64,000 bases of DNA, taken from positions 66,429,067-66,493,066 of the forward strand of contig NC_091135.1 of NCBI RefSeq assembly GCF_041381155.1, read 5' to 3'. A program made the position numbers and the translations under genes. This document shows positions 1-12,400 of this stretch, one piece after another; positions within the stretch are counted from its first letter, which is position 1; each line of letters starts with the position of its first letter. Below the pieces are notes generated by a model that saw only the letters and a program-made list of their open reading frames with translations, did not search any database and was not told where the DNA came from. This DNA is from Argopecten irradians (taxonomy: Eukaryota; Mollusca; Bivalvia; Pectinida; Pectinidae).

Positions 1-59
1 AGTGTATTATGTGTAATGTCCGATGTCGTTCAGGTTGCTTCTATTGAGCATTCGCCACT

Positions 60-620
60 TTGATATAGGCTCTGAGTTAATTCTGTCCCCTGGCCGAGAC
101 ACACCAAAGTCTATAAAAGTGGTAGTTTCTGCTCCTACTTAGCAATTAACATTAAGGGAGTGGGACGACTGGTTCGCCCTTTGTCAGTATACTGTGAACC
201 AACTTTCTTTCGCGTGCGATTTACTTTCGCGAATGACGCAATGCAAGAAAAATCGCGAAAGTTTATATGCGCTTACTGATGTTAACATTTTGAAAATTGA
301 TACGAATTCCAGTCAATTTTTAAATCCGCGAACGCTAATCTTCGCGATATTGTGAAATGGAAATCTTAAAATTTAGTAGCTGCGAAAGAATGTTATGTGA
401 CTGGGTGGGGTGTGTTTCTTGGTGTCTTCGGTGGCATGCTTCGATGATATAGCATCAGAAAAAGGGCAAGAGCTCCACTATACAAGAACACTCAACGCGA
501 ATTTCCCAAAGCACGCACTCCGCACTTCACACACGCAAGACATCACATATACAGGAGGCGGTCCTTACATGGCCCTGGCTGTTAATAGGACATACATGAA
601 ATTAACAACACCAAAATAAC
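60..620. repeat. dispersed repeat material, including a SINE 3'-end fragment
   Basis: No convincing exon is visible here. The stretch around 85-240 and 395-470 resembles dispersed mollusc repeats. Its 'ggccgagacacacc' piece reappears in reverse orientation near 11650. Bases 549-600 match, in plus orientation, the 3' end of the SINE annotated at 36692-36905 (the part reading 'ggctgttaataggac'). The short open frames at 410-619 and 733-951 have no recognisable domain. This is recognition by eye, not a library search. Confidence 0.35.
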
Positions 621-1072
621 CAATAATTTCCTATTTTGAATGTTGTTCCCAATTGAAAACCAAACATAAACAAAGGTGTGTTTAAAACCGCGTTGGATAT
701 GTATAATCATACAATGAATTAGCGAGTATCCCTTGGACAGACTGTTGATACTCTGTACCCATCAAAACTACATTGTACATTTCGTCAACAATTTATACTA
801 CAAATTGGAGATACCTATTTCATTAAGGAAATGGTTACACATACTTACAAGTATGTCGTCAACAACGAGAAAGAGTGTGGGACAAAGAAACGGACCGAAC
901 TCTGATAACCAGACCTTATCACCTGACCAAATTACGCTCGCACCATACTGACCTGGTCATATAGTTAAAATGTCAAGGATAGAAGTAATTGATTATGTCA
1001 TTTTACGATAAAAAAATAACAAATGAAACATTTTTACTCATCACGAGCGAATTTTAATTGTATATTATAAGA

Positions 1073-1219
1073 CTCTTTCATATGTGGATATGAAGGATAG
1101 GGATATTCTACCCGAGGATCACAAAATGTTGTAAAACTCGAGGCTTGCCGAGGGTTTTTACAACATTTTGTGATCCCAAGGGTAGAATATCCCTATCCTT
1201 CATATTCACGTATGAAAGA
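1073..1219. repeat. foldback (long inverted-repeat) element 1
   Basis: Two arms of about 67-70 bases, 1074-1140 and 1149-1219, are near-perfect reverse complements. The left arm contains 'ggatagggatattctaccc' and the right arm 'gggtagaatatccctatcc'. The loop is only about 8 bases and reads 'aggcttgc'. As RNA or single-stranded DNA it would form one long hairpin. The centre 'cgaggcttgccgag' recurs in the foldback at 27296-27444, so the two are probably one family of non-autonomous elements. Confidence 0.75.
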
Positions 1220-1224
1220 ATATT

Positions 1225-1558
1225 TTTCTCTCATACCTCGACGTTTTATTGCAATTTTCCTACTATGAATACCCGCCATTTTGAAATAAATTCGGGGAAA
1301 ACACGACTGTGAATAAATTCTCCATACATGAAAATTGCATGATATTTTCAACGCAAATCCTGTTGCTTGTATCTTTTAAAGTAAATCCAACATAGTTTCT
1401 GGAAAATTTTTTTATAATTGTACCTAGAAAATAGTAATTTTGTTGATGCTGTGACGTCACGAGGCTTTATTGCATGGGTAGCAATGCAATACAGTCCCAG
1501 GCGACATGAGTGTATTGCCCTAGACCAGCCAGTATTACACACGTAGGTATGAGAGAAA
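1225..1558. mobile_element. MITE-like element with 14-bp terminal inverted repeats
   Basis: The segment begins 'tttctctcatacct' and ends 'aggtatgagagaaa', an exact 14-base terminal inverted repeat, with weaker pairing just inside. It is 334 bp long and has no coding capacity. It directly abuts foldback 1. I could not identify a clear target-site duplication, so the superfamily is undecided. Confidence 0.55.
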
Positions 1559-2284
1559 TTACCTTCTTTTTTGCATCAGGAATAATACTAATTATGAAAA
1601 ATCATATTTGATTTTAAAATCATCTGTGCTTAAAGTCATATATCATTCGCCACGGACTTCAAACATTTGGAAATATACGCTAGTGTCTAGACCTACATGT
1701 ATAGACGGGGAACTGATGTTACAATGATATAACTTCTCAATCACATGGCCATCTAGCTGCGAGGCTGGCTACCAGCAAGTAAGGACATGGTATAATAATT
1801 CTTTCTCATAAAAAATGTTGCACGGAGAATAACATTTTTAACAGATATTGTCTTTTAAAATTATCTTAATATAAATACATGTATACACATCTTATATCGA
1901 TTGTTAAACAAGCTATGTCGTTAGTGTACCTACATTCAAAACATTATAGAGAAAACAGCTCAATACGTTTTGTGAACGATTCATTTCAAAGTGATGCCAA
2001 AAATATACATCATTCATCGAATATTATGCATTGTTTTTATAGATTTATAAAACAAAGATTGTAGTGTACAAACCACTCTTGATTGTTTGACAGCAATTAC
2101 AAGAGTGTAAAACAGCTTTCATAACGTAACCAGCTCATTATTGTTCGTATGCATTATTTCAAATACCATACGGGAAAAAAGGAAAATCGCTATTGTAAAC
2201 AAATATAGTATTAAAAAATATACGTATATTGGTATCATTTTGGATACAATGACGTTGCAACTTATATGAATCGCTTCCCGGTGA

Positions 2285-2415
2285 CCTTGGAGTTAGCGCG
2301 CGAGAGATGTTATAGTGGTTAGAGAAACCGGAGTGCCCAGGTAAAATCTCACCTCTGTGCAGGGGATCGAACTCCTGCTGTCGAGCTGTAAGGCTAATGG
2401 CTTAACCACTTATAA
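2285..2415 (-). mobile_element. diverged SINE remnant
   Basis: The segment contains 'ggatcgaactcctg', resembling the complement of a tRNA B-box, and 'ggcttaaccact', resembling the complement of an A-box region. Between them and the 'ccggagtgcccagg' piece, the order matches the fuller minus-strand SINE at 36692-36905. It is too diverged to delimit exactly. Confidence 0.4.
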
Positions 2416-2503
2416 TCCATATCAATATCCTGCGTAAACGTCCGCTAATACCTAATATCATCACCGAGGTGTTCTAATTGTTGCAGGTAAAATGTTCATT
2501 TGA

Positions 2504-3429
2504 TCAAACCGAAGATTCTATAGATATGAATCCATAATTATAATAAGCATAATCATCAATATTGTACGTAACTTGGTTCTCCTCAGGTGGGGATTCTTTT
2601 TCTTCTTTTTCAGCTTTGTTCTCACTTTGACACGTGCACCTCTTCTTTGCCCGAATGATGGCCTTATCGTATGGGGCAAGGGATCGCATCCATTTTGGTA
2701 GGAAATCCCATGATCTTAGTTTGAAAGGCAATACTTGTGGGCGCTTATCCTGAAGGATATTAATTACGATTATCATCAAAATAAGAATAAAACATGGGAC
2801 AAGTAGCCCCATTAGGACCCCCACTCCAGCCAATGAGATGGCAAAGATAAGAGCTGGCAGTAGGAAGTACAAAAGGACAAGGTATGCGATGGCAAACCAT
2901 CGATACTCCGCTGTGATGTTACCCATGTATTTGGCCGCATTAATCGGCAATTTCCGGAGCGGATATATAATATAAAACATGAAAACTCCAGATAAGTTAA
3001 AGAATAAATGACAAAGTGAAAGTTTGAACGATTCGTAAAAGTTTCCAGATGATGCCAAAGCTGCCAGAATGCTGGTTCCCGTTGTACCGATGTTTGATCC
3101 CAGGGTCAAAGGGTACATTCGTTCTATGTGGATAACACCGACGCCGACTAGTGGAGTGAGTGCCGACGTGAAGATAGAACTGCTCTGGACAAGGATCGTC
3201 AGACCGGCTCCCACTACAATGGCGACTAACCCGGACAGGAAGCCGACACATCCGTCTAATTTACCGTTAAACAGTTTACGGGCGAGACGTGCAATCTTTC
3301 CTTTTAATATCGAGTTTAGTAATTTTACTATCAGAACTAAACATATACATAACACAATTAAAGACGCCACCAGAAGAAGGGCACCAACCCCGCCATCACT
3401 CCATGTCGTCCTCGAGAACAGATGATTCC
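2504..3429 (-). CDS. SLC34 (copy A): SLC34 copy A, coding exon 6 (second transport repeat and C-terminus)
   Basis: This 926-base terminal exon covers the whole second half. It encodes [40 protein letters not shown], several hydrophobic helices, [20 protein letters not shown] and an acidic/lysine tail, then stops at 2504. Copy C divides the same protein region between two exons. Acceptor 'cttgtttag'. Confidence 0.95.
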
Positions 3430-6400
3430 CTAAACAAGAGCATTAGTGTATTAAGTTAATCTTGTACCCCCGTGAAATGTTTCAACAGTTTAAATAGATA
3501 TTTAAACATTTACTTAATCACCGTAATAAATCTACTTAAAAGATTAAACCAAATATCACAAAATCTTTATTGTATTGAAATGACAAACTCCAATCTATCA
3601 CTGGAAAACACGTTAGAAGTTTCGTACCTATATCTTGCTATTTTAATAATAAATAACGTACAATAGTTTGGAAATCAATTACAATGTAATATGAAACTGT
3701 TTTGATCAAAATCATTTCCTAAAAATATGACTTATCCAACAGTTATGTCACCTACCTGTTTTTATTATGCTGTTACTTGTCGGAACCTCTCCTTTGGCGA
3801 TATTATTTATAGCCGTACTATCAAGCTAAAATACAAAAATCATTTCAACTATCGTGCATTGATTTAATGATTATTTCTAGTTCTCCTTAAATTTGTGACA
3901 AAAATATTGTACGAAGAAAACGTAAGGTGCAGCATGAATCAGGTATCCTAGTTATTGGATCAGGTATCATAGTTATCGGATCAGGTATCCTAGTTATTGG
4001 ATCAGGTATCATAGTTATCGGATCAGGTATCATAGTTATCGGATCAGGTATCATAGTTATTGGATCAGGTTCATAGTTATCGGATCAGGTATCATAGTTA
4101 TTGGATCAGGTATAATAGTTATTGGATCAGGTATCATAGTTATGGGATCAGGTATCATAGTTATTGGATCAGGTATAATAGTTATTGGATCAGGTATCAT
4201 AGTTATCGGATCAGGTATCATAGTTATCGGATCAGGTATCATAGTTATTGGATCAGGTATCATAGTTATTGGATCAGGTATCATAGTTATCGGATCAGGT
4301 ATCATAGTTATTGGATCAGGTATCATAGTTATTGGATCAGGTATCATAGTTATTGGATCAGGTATCATAGTTATTGGATCAGGTATCATAGTTATTTGAT
4401 CAGGTATCATAGTTATTGGATCAGGTATAATAGTTATTGGATCAGGTATAATAGTTATTGGATTAGGTATCATAGTTATCGGATCAGGTATCATAGTTAT
4501 TGGATCAGGTATAATAGTTATCGGATCAGGTATCATAGTTATCGGATCAGGTATCATAGTTATCGGATCAGGTATCATAGTTATTGGATCAGGTATCATA
4601 GTTATCAGATCAGGTATCATAGTTATCGGATCAGGTATCATAGTTATTGGATCAGGTATCATAGTTATCGGATCAGGTATCATAGTTATCGGATCAGGTA
4701 TCATAGTTATAGGATCAGGTTCATAGTTATCGGATCAGGTATCATAGTTATTGGATCAGGTATCATAGTTATTGGATCAGGTATCATAGTTATCGGATCA
4801 GGTATCATAGTTATTTGATCAGGTATCATAGTTATCGGATCAGGTATATATAGTTATCGGATCAGGTATCATAGTTATTGGATCAGGTATCATAGTTATC
4901 AGATCAGGTATCATAGTTATCGGATCAGGTATCATAGTTATTGGATCAGGTATCATAGTTATTGGATCAGGTATCATAGTTATCGGATCAGGTATCATAG
5001 TTATTGGATCAGGTATCATAGTTATTAGATCAGGTATCATAGTTATCGGATCAGGTATCATAGTTATCGGATCAGGTATAATAGTTATCGGATCAGGTAT
5101 CATAGTTATCGGATCAGGTATCATAGTTATCGGATCAGGTATCATAGTTATTGGATCAGGTATCATAGTTATCGGATCAGGTATCATAGTTATTGGATCA
5201 GGTATCATAGTTATTGGATCAGGTATCATAGTTATCGGATCAGGTATCATAGTTATCGGATCAGGTATCATAGTTATTGGATCAGGTATCATAGTTATCG
5301 GATCAGGTATATAGTTATTGATCAGGTATCATAGTTATTGGATCAGGTATCATATTGGATCAGGTATCATAGTTATGATCAGGTATCATAGTTATTGGAT
5401 CAGGTATCATAGTTTTTGATCAGGTATCAATAATAGGTATCATAGGATCAGGTATCATAGTTATTGATCAGGTATCATAGTGATATTTTGATCAGGATCA
5501 TAGTTATGATCAGGTATCATAGTTATTGGATCAGGTATCATAGTTATTGGATCAGGTATCATAGTTATTGGATCAGGTATCATAGTTATTTGATCAGGTA
5601 TCATAGTTATCGGATCAGGTATCATAGTTATTGGATCAGGTATCATAGTTATTGGATCAGGTATCATAGTTATTGGATCAGGTATCATAGTTATTGGATC
5701 AGGTATCATAGTTATTGGATCAGGTATCATAGTTATCGGATCAGGTATCATAGTTATTGGATCAGGTATCATAGTTATTGGATCAGGTATAATAGTTATT
5801 GGATCAGGTATCATAGTTATCGGATCAGGTATCATAGTTATCGGATCAGGTATCATAGTTATTGGATCAGGTATCATAGTTATTGGATCAGGTATAATAG
5901 TTATTGGATCAGGTATCATAGTTATTGCATCAGGTATATTAGTTATTGAATCAGGTATCATAGTTATTTGATCAGGTATCATAGTTATTGGATCAGGTAT
6001 CATAGTTATTGGATCAGGTATCATAGTTATTTGATCAGGTATCATAGTTATCGGATCAGGTATCATAGTTATTGGATCAGGTATCATAGTTATTGGATCA
6101 GGTATCATAGTTATTGGATCAGGTATAATAGTTATTGGATCAGGTATCATAGTTATTTGATCAGGTATCATAGTTATTTGATCAGGTATCATAGTTATCG
6201 GATCAGGTATCATAGTTATCGGATCAGGTATCATAGTTATTGGATCAGGTATAATAGTTATCGGATCAGGTATCATAGTTATCGGATCAGGTATCATAGT
6301 TATTGGATCAGGTATCATAGTTATCGGATCAGGTATCATAGTTATTGGATCAGGTATCATAGTTATCGGATCAGGTATCATAGTTATCGGATCAGGTATC

Positions 6401-9400
6401 ATAGTTATTGGATCAGGTATCATAGTTATCGGATCAGGTATCATAGTGATCAGGTATCATAGTTATTGGATCAGGTATCATAGTTATTGGATCAGGTATC
6501 ATAGTTATTGGATCAGGTATCATAGTTATCGGATCAGGTATCATAGTTATTGGATCAGGTATCATAGTTATCGGATCAGGTATCATAGTTATCGGATCAG
6601 GTATCATAGTTATTGGATCAGGTATCATAGTTATTGGATCAGGTATCATAGTTATCGGATCAGGTATCATAGTTATCGGATCAGGTATCATAGTTATTGG
6701 ATCAGGTATCATAGTTATCGGATCAGGTATCATAGTTATTTGATCAGGTATCATAGTTATTTGATCAGGTATAATAGTTATTGGATCAGGTATCATAGTT
6801 ATTTGATCAGGTATCATAGTTATGATCAGGTATATAGTTATTGGATCAGGTATATAATAGTTATTGGATCAGGTATCATAGTTATTGGATCAGGTATCAT
6901 AGTTATATCGGATCAGGTATAATAGTTATTTTGATCAGGTATCATAGTTATTTGATCAGGTATCATAGTTATTGATCAGGTTCATAGTTATTGGATCAGG
7001 TATCATAGTTATTTGATCAGGTATCATAGTTATTGGATCAGGTATCATAGTTATTGGATCAGGTATCATAGTTATTGGATCAGGTATCATAGTTATGATC
7101 AGGTATCATAGTTATTGGATCAGGTATCATAGTTATTGGATCAGGTATCATAGTTATCGGATCAGGTATCATAGTTATTGGATCAGTATCATAGTTATGG
7201 ATCAGGTATCATAGTTATTGGATCAGGTATCATAGTTATTGGATTCAGGTATCATAGTTATCGATCAGGTATCATAGTTATTGGATCAGGTATCATAGTT
7301 ATTGGATCAGGTTCATAGTTATCGGATCAGGTATCATAGTTATTGGATCAGGTATAATAGTTATTGGATCAGGTATCATAGTTATTGGATCAGGTATATA
7401 GTTATTGATCAGTTATCATAGTATGATCAGGTATCATAGTTATTTGATCAGGTATCATAGTTATTTGATCAGGTATAATAGTTATTGGATCAGGTATCAT
7501 AGTTATTTGATCAGGTATCATAGTTATCGGATCAGGTATCATAGATATTGGATCAGGTATAATAGTTATTGGATCAGGTATCATAGTTATCGGATCAGGT
7601 ATCATAGTTATCGGATCAGGTATCATAGTTATTTGATCAGGTATAATAGTTATTGGATCAGGTATAATAGTTATTGGATCAGGTAATCATAGTTATTGGA
7701 TCAGGTATCATAGTTATCGGATCAGGTATCATAGTTATCGGATCAGGTATCATAGTTATTGGATCAGGTATCATAGTTATCGGATCAGGTATCATAGTTA
7801 TCGGAGCAGGTATCATAGTTATTGGATCAGGTATCTAGTTATTGATCAGGTATCATAGTATTGATCAGGTATCATAGTATTGATCAGGTATCATAGTATT
7901 TGATCAGGTATCATAGTTATTTGATCAGGTATCATAGTTATTGGATCAGGTATCATAGTTATTGGATCAGGTATCATAGTTATTGGATCAGGTATCATAG
8001 TTTTGGATCAGGTATACTAGTTATTGAATCAGGTATCTAGTTATTTGATCAGGTATCATAGTTATTTGATCAGGTATCATAGTTATCGGATCATAGTATC
8101 ATAGTTATGATCAGGTTCATAGTTATCGGATCAGGTATCATAGTTATTGGATCAGGTATAATAGTTATCGGATCAGGTATACATAGTTATCGGATCAGGT
8201 ATCATAGTTATTGGATCAGGTATCATAGTTATTGGATCAGGTATCATAGTTATTTGATCAGGTATCATAGTTATCGGATCAGGTATCATAGTTATTGGAT
8301 CAGGTATCATAGTTATCGGATCAGGTATCATAGTTATTGGATCAGGTATCATATTATTAGATCAGGTATCATAGTTATTGGATCAGGTATCATAGTTATG
8401 ATCAGGTATCATAGTTATTGATCAGGTATATAGTTTGGATCAGGTATCATAGTTATTGGATCAGGTATCATAGTTATTGGATCAGGTATCATAGTTATTG
8501 GATCAGGTATCATAGTTATCGGATCAGGTATCATAGTTATCGGATCAGGTATCATAGTTATTGGATCAGGTATCAGGATCAGGTATCATAGTTATGATCA
8601 GTATCATAGTTATCGGATCAGGTATCATAGTTATTGGATCAGGTATCATAGTTATGGATCAGGTATCATAGTTATGGATCAGGTATCATAGTTATTGGAT
8701 CAGGTATCATAGTTATTGGATCAGGTATCATAGTTATTGGATCAGGTATCATAGTTATTGGATCAGGTATCATAGTTATTGGATCAGGTATCATAGTTAT
8801 TGGATCAGGTATCATAGTTATCGGATCAGGTATCATAGTTATTGGATCAGGTATCATAGTTATTGGATCAGGTATCATAGTTATTGGATCAGGTATCATA
8901 GTTATTGGATCAGGTATCATAGTTATTGGATCAGGTATCATAGTTATTGGATCAGGTATCATAGTTATTGGATCAGGTATCATAGTTATTGGATCAGGTA
9001 TCATAGTTATTGGATCAGGTATCATAGTTATTGGATCAGGTATCATAGTTATTGGATCAGGTATCATAGTTATTGGATCAGGTATAATAGTTATTGGATT
9101 AGGTATCATAGTTATTGGATCAGGTATCATAGTAATCGGATCAGGTATCATAGTTATCGGATCAGGTATCATAGTTATTGGATCAGGTATCATAGTTATT
9201 GGATCAGGTATCATAGTTATTGGATCAGGTATCATAGTTATTGGATCAGGTATCATAGTTATCGGATCAGGTATCATAGTTATTGGATCAGGTATCATAG
9301 TTATTGGATCAGGTATCATAGTTATTGGATCAGGTATCATAGTTATTGGATCAGGTATCATAGTTATTGGATCAGGTATCATAGTTATTGGATCAGGTAT

Positions 9401-12400
9401 CATAGTTATTGGATCAGGTATCATAGTTATTGGATCAGGTATCATAGTTATCGGATCAGGTATCATAGTTATCGGATCAGGTATCATAGTTATCGGATCA
9501 GGTATCATAGTTATTTGATCAGGTATCATAGTTGATCAGGTATCAGGTATCATAGTTATCGGATCAGGTATCATAGTTATCGGATCAGGTATCATAGTTA
9601 TTGGATCAGGTATCATAGTTATCGGATCAGGTATCATAGTTATCGGATCAGGTATCATAGTTATTGGATCAGGTATCATAGTTATGGATCAGGTATCATA
9701 GTTATTGGATCAGGTATCATTATATCATAGTTATTGGATCAGGTATCATAGTTATTGGATCAGGTATCATAGTTATTGGATCAGGTATCATAGTTATTGG
9801 ATCAGGTATATAGTTATTGGATCAGGTATCATAGTTATTGGATCAGGTATCATAGTTATTGGATCAGGTATCATATTAGTGGATCAGGATCATAGTTATG
9901 ATCAGGTATCATAGTTATCGGATCAGGTATCATAGTTATTGGATCAGGTATCATAGTTATTGGATCAGGTATAATAGTTATTGGATCAGGTATAATAGTT
10001 ATTGGATCAGGTATCATAGTTATCGGATCAGGTATCATAGTTATCGGATCAGGTATAATAGTTATTGGATCAGGTATCATAGTTATTGGATCAGGTATCA
10101 TAGTTATCGGATCAGGTATCATAGTTATCGGATCAGGTATCATAGTTATCGGATCAGGTATCATAGTTATCGGATCAGGTATAATAGTTATTGGATCAGG
10201 TATCATAGTTATTGGATCAGGTATCATAGTTATTTGATCAGGTATCATAGTTATTGGATCAGGTATCATAGTTATTGGATCAGGTATCATAGTTATCGGA
10301 TCAGGTATCATAGTTATTGGATCAGGTATCATAGTTATTGGATCAGGTATCATAGTTATCGGATCAGGTATAATAGTTATTGGATCAGGTTCATAGTTAT
10401 CGGATCAGGTATATTAGTTATTAAATCAGGTATATTAGTTATTCAATCAGGTAATATAGTTATTGAATCAGGTATATTAGTTATTCAATCAGGTATCATT
10501 AGTTATAGCAACATGAAATAGCAATGGTATTATGTAATACAACTGCTAATAAACTAATATATAAATCAGCCAGACCTATTTATGTACATCCAGAGCTTTA
10601 AAACACTGTATTTCACTATATATATATATTTATTTGCATATCAAGTAATTTTGAACTTTATTGAAGTGGGTGACATTCACAATACATTTCTCGTGACAAC
10701 GTGTTTGCTACTATTAATACCGAATTAATCATCAAGACCATGCCTTTAGTCTACACATCTTAGATGTTAATACACAAAGCAACTTAATCAGTGCAATGAT
10801 TCAAACTGGTGTAATCAAAAAGTGTTTTTTACATGTTAAACACTCATTAAGCATTAGATTATTTGGTTTCTTTTGATACAGATATTGATATACTTTATAT
10901 GTATATTAATTGGACATACATTATACTTACTAATACAATTCTGCTTGTCAAAGGTTCCGTCAGAGCTTTCAGGAACTCTGGATTTTCCGATGTGCCATTA
11001 TTTTCGGTGCTTGGTAGCGTCTGTATAATTGCATTGGAAACTTCAAACAAATAGCCGGAAATCACCTCGACCGGAAGTAGAACTATGACACACAACCAAT
11101 TGAACATGTCATGCACGGTAGCTGCAGCGAATGCCCTCCGGAACTGGTTCCTATCCGCTGTCTGCCCCATAGCCACCAATGTATTGGTGACGGTTGTACC
11201 AATGTTGGCCCCCATTATAATGGGTATGGCAGGCTTCACTGTCAGTACTACAAATAAAGAACAATATCCGTTGGTACAGTTATCTTTATTACGTATGACA
11301 ACATATCTTGGACTACCCCACAAACCCTGTTCGTCGCTATGAAGAAGGCCCTACAGGTAATGCGTAAGAATTGTACCTGCTGTTAAAATTGCATGATCGC
11401 AAAATAACGACTAAATTTAGGATTTTATTTAGGATCATTAGAAAGAAAACGCAACACATTACTTACAGCAATGGCTGTCCTTAAATGACCATAGCTGTTA
11501 AACTAACATGTTATAGTTCCATTTTACTGACGGTCGTTCTCAAAGAATATGACTAGCACAACCGGCCGCACAATACAGACAAATTGATCATGGACAAATC
11601 AGATATCCTTTCATGCTGAGTGATAAACAGGAGCAGTACTTTTTGTTGACAGGTGTGTCTCGGCCAAGGGAGTACGGAACCCATAGCTTCTCACATGTCT
11701 TCCTCACAGGGGCGAAAGCTCAACTCGACGCCAAAAGTGAGGCGGTGTCAGGAGAAAAGTCAATCAACAAGAAAAGAGAACATAAATTCTTAAAAGAAGC
11801 CTTTTGGAATCACGTATTAGGGGAAGCTAACAATATATAGCCCAGATCTTTATTAAAAACAAACTTAGTCAAATGGTTTGACATATATTTCATACTGGGA
11901 AAACACTTAATTTTTTACCTAAGTCGGTGGTTTGATTTCGTGAAGCGTTTCCTGCAGAACAGTAACTTCTTCTGTTGGTATTGCAAGTAATAAAACCCAA
12001 AGATAGACGACTTGCAATTACATATTTGCAAGATATTTCTTAATTAACATATTCATTTTTACTGATAAAGTTATAACCTACTTTCAGCAGAAACCATGGA
12101 GACCACGATGGACGTTGATGTCGAAGAGCTTTGCACGAGCACAGTCACGAGAACCCCGATCATGAGGCCCGCCACGGGGTTGAGGAGGACCTCGTTATTG
12201 GAGAGAGCTTCTCCAGCTGCCTTCCCTGCAGAGAAGAATGCACATAACATAGGATTGTTTAAAATGCATATCGTATGGTACCCGCTTCTTAAGAAATTGA
12301 AAGTAAAAACTGGCTCAAAGGAAAAATACTTTGATATAATACATGTTTATGTTATGGGATGGCTACTCCTCATTAGCCTCTTGCCGTATATAGTAATACC

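Noticed and set aside
733..951. 72-codon plus-strand open frame
   Set aside because: No recognisable domain, no splice support, and it lies in repeat-rich DNA.
2997..3425. Additional frames over SLC34 copy A exon 6 on both strands (also 23904-24365 in B)
   Set aside because: Shadow frames of a well-supported exon. They recur in B because the DNA is nearly identical.
4057..9529. Long open frames on both strands across the 21-bp array (for example 327 residues of MIPDPIT repeats)
   Set aside because: They follow from a unit length divisible by three with no stop in some frames. There is no domain, splice context or codon signature.
10863..11342. Plus-strand open frames over the copy A exon 4 region
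   Set aside because: Complement of a conserved SLC34 exon on the minus strand.
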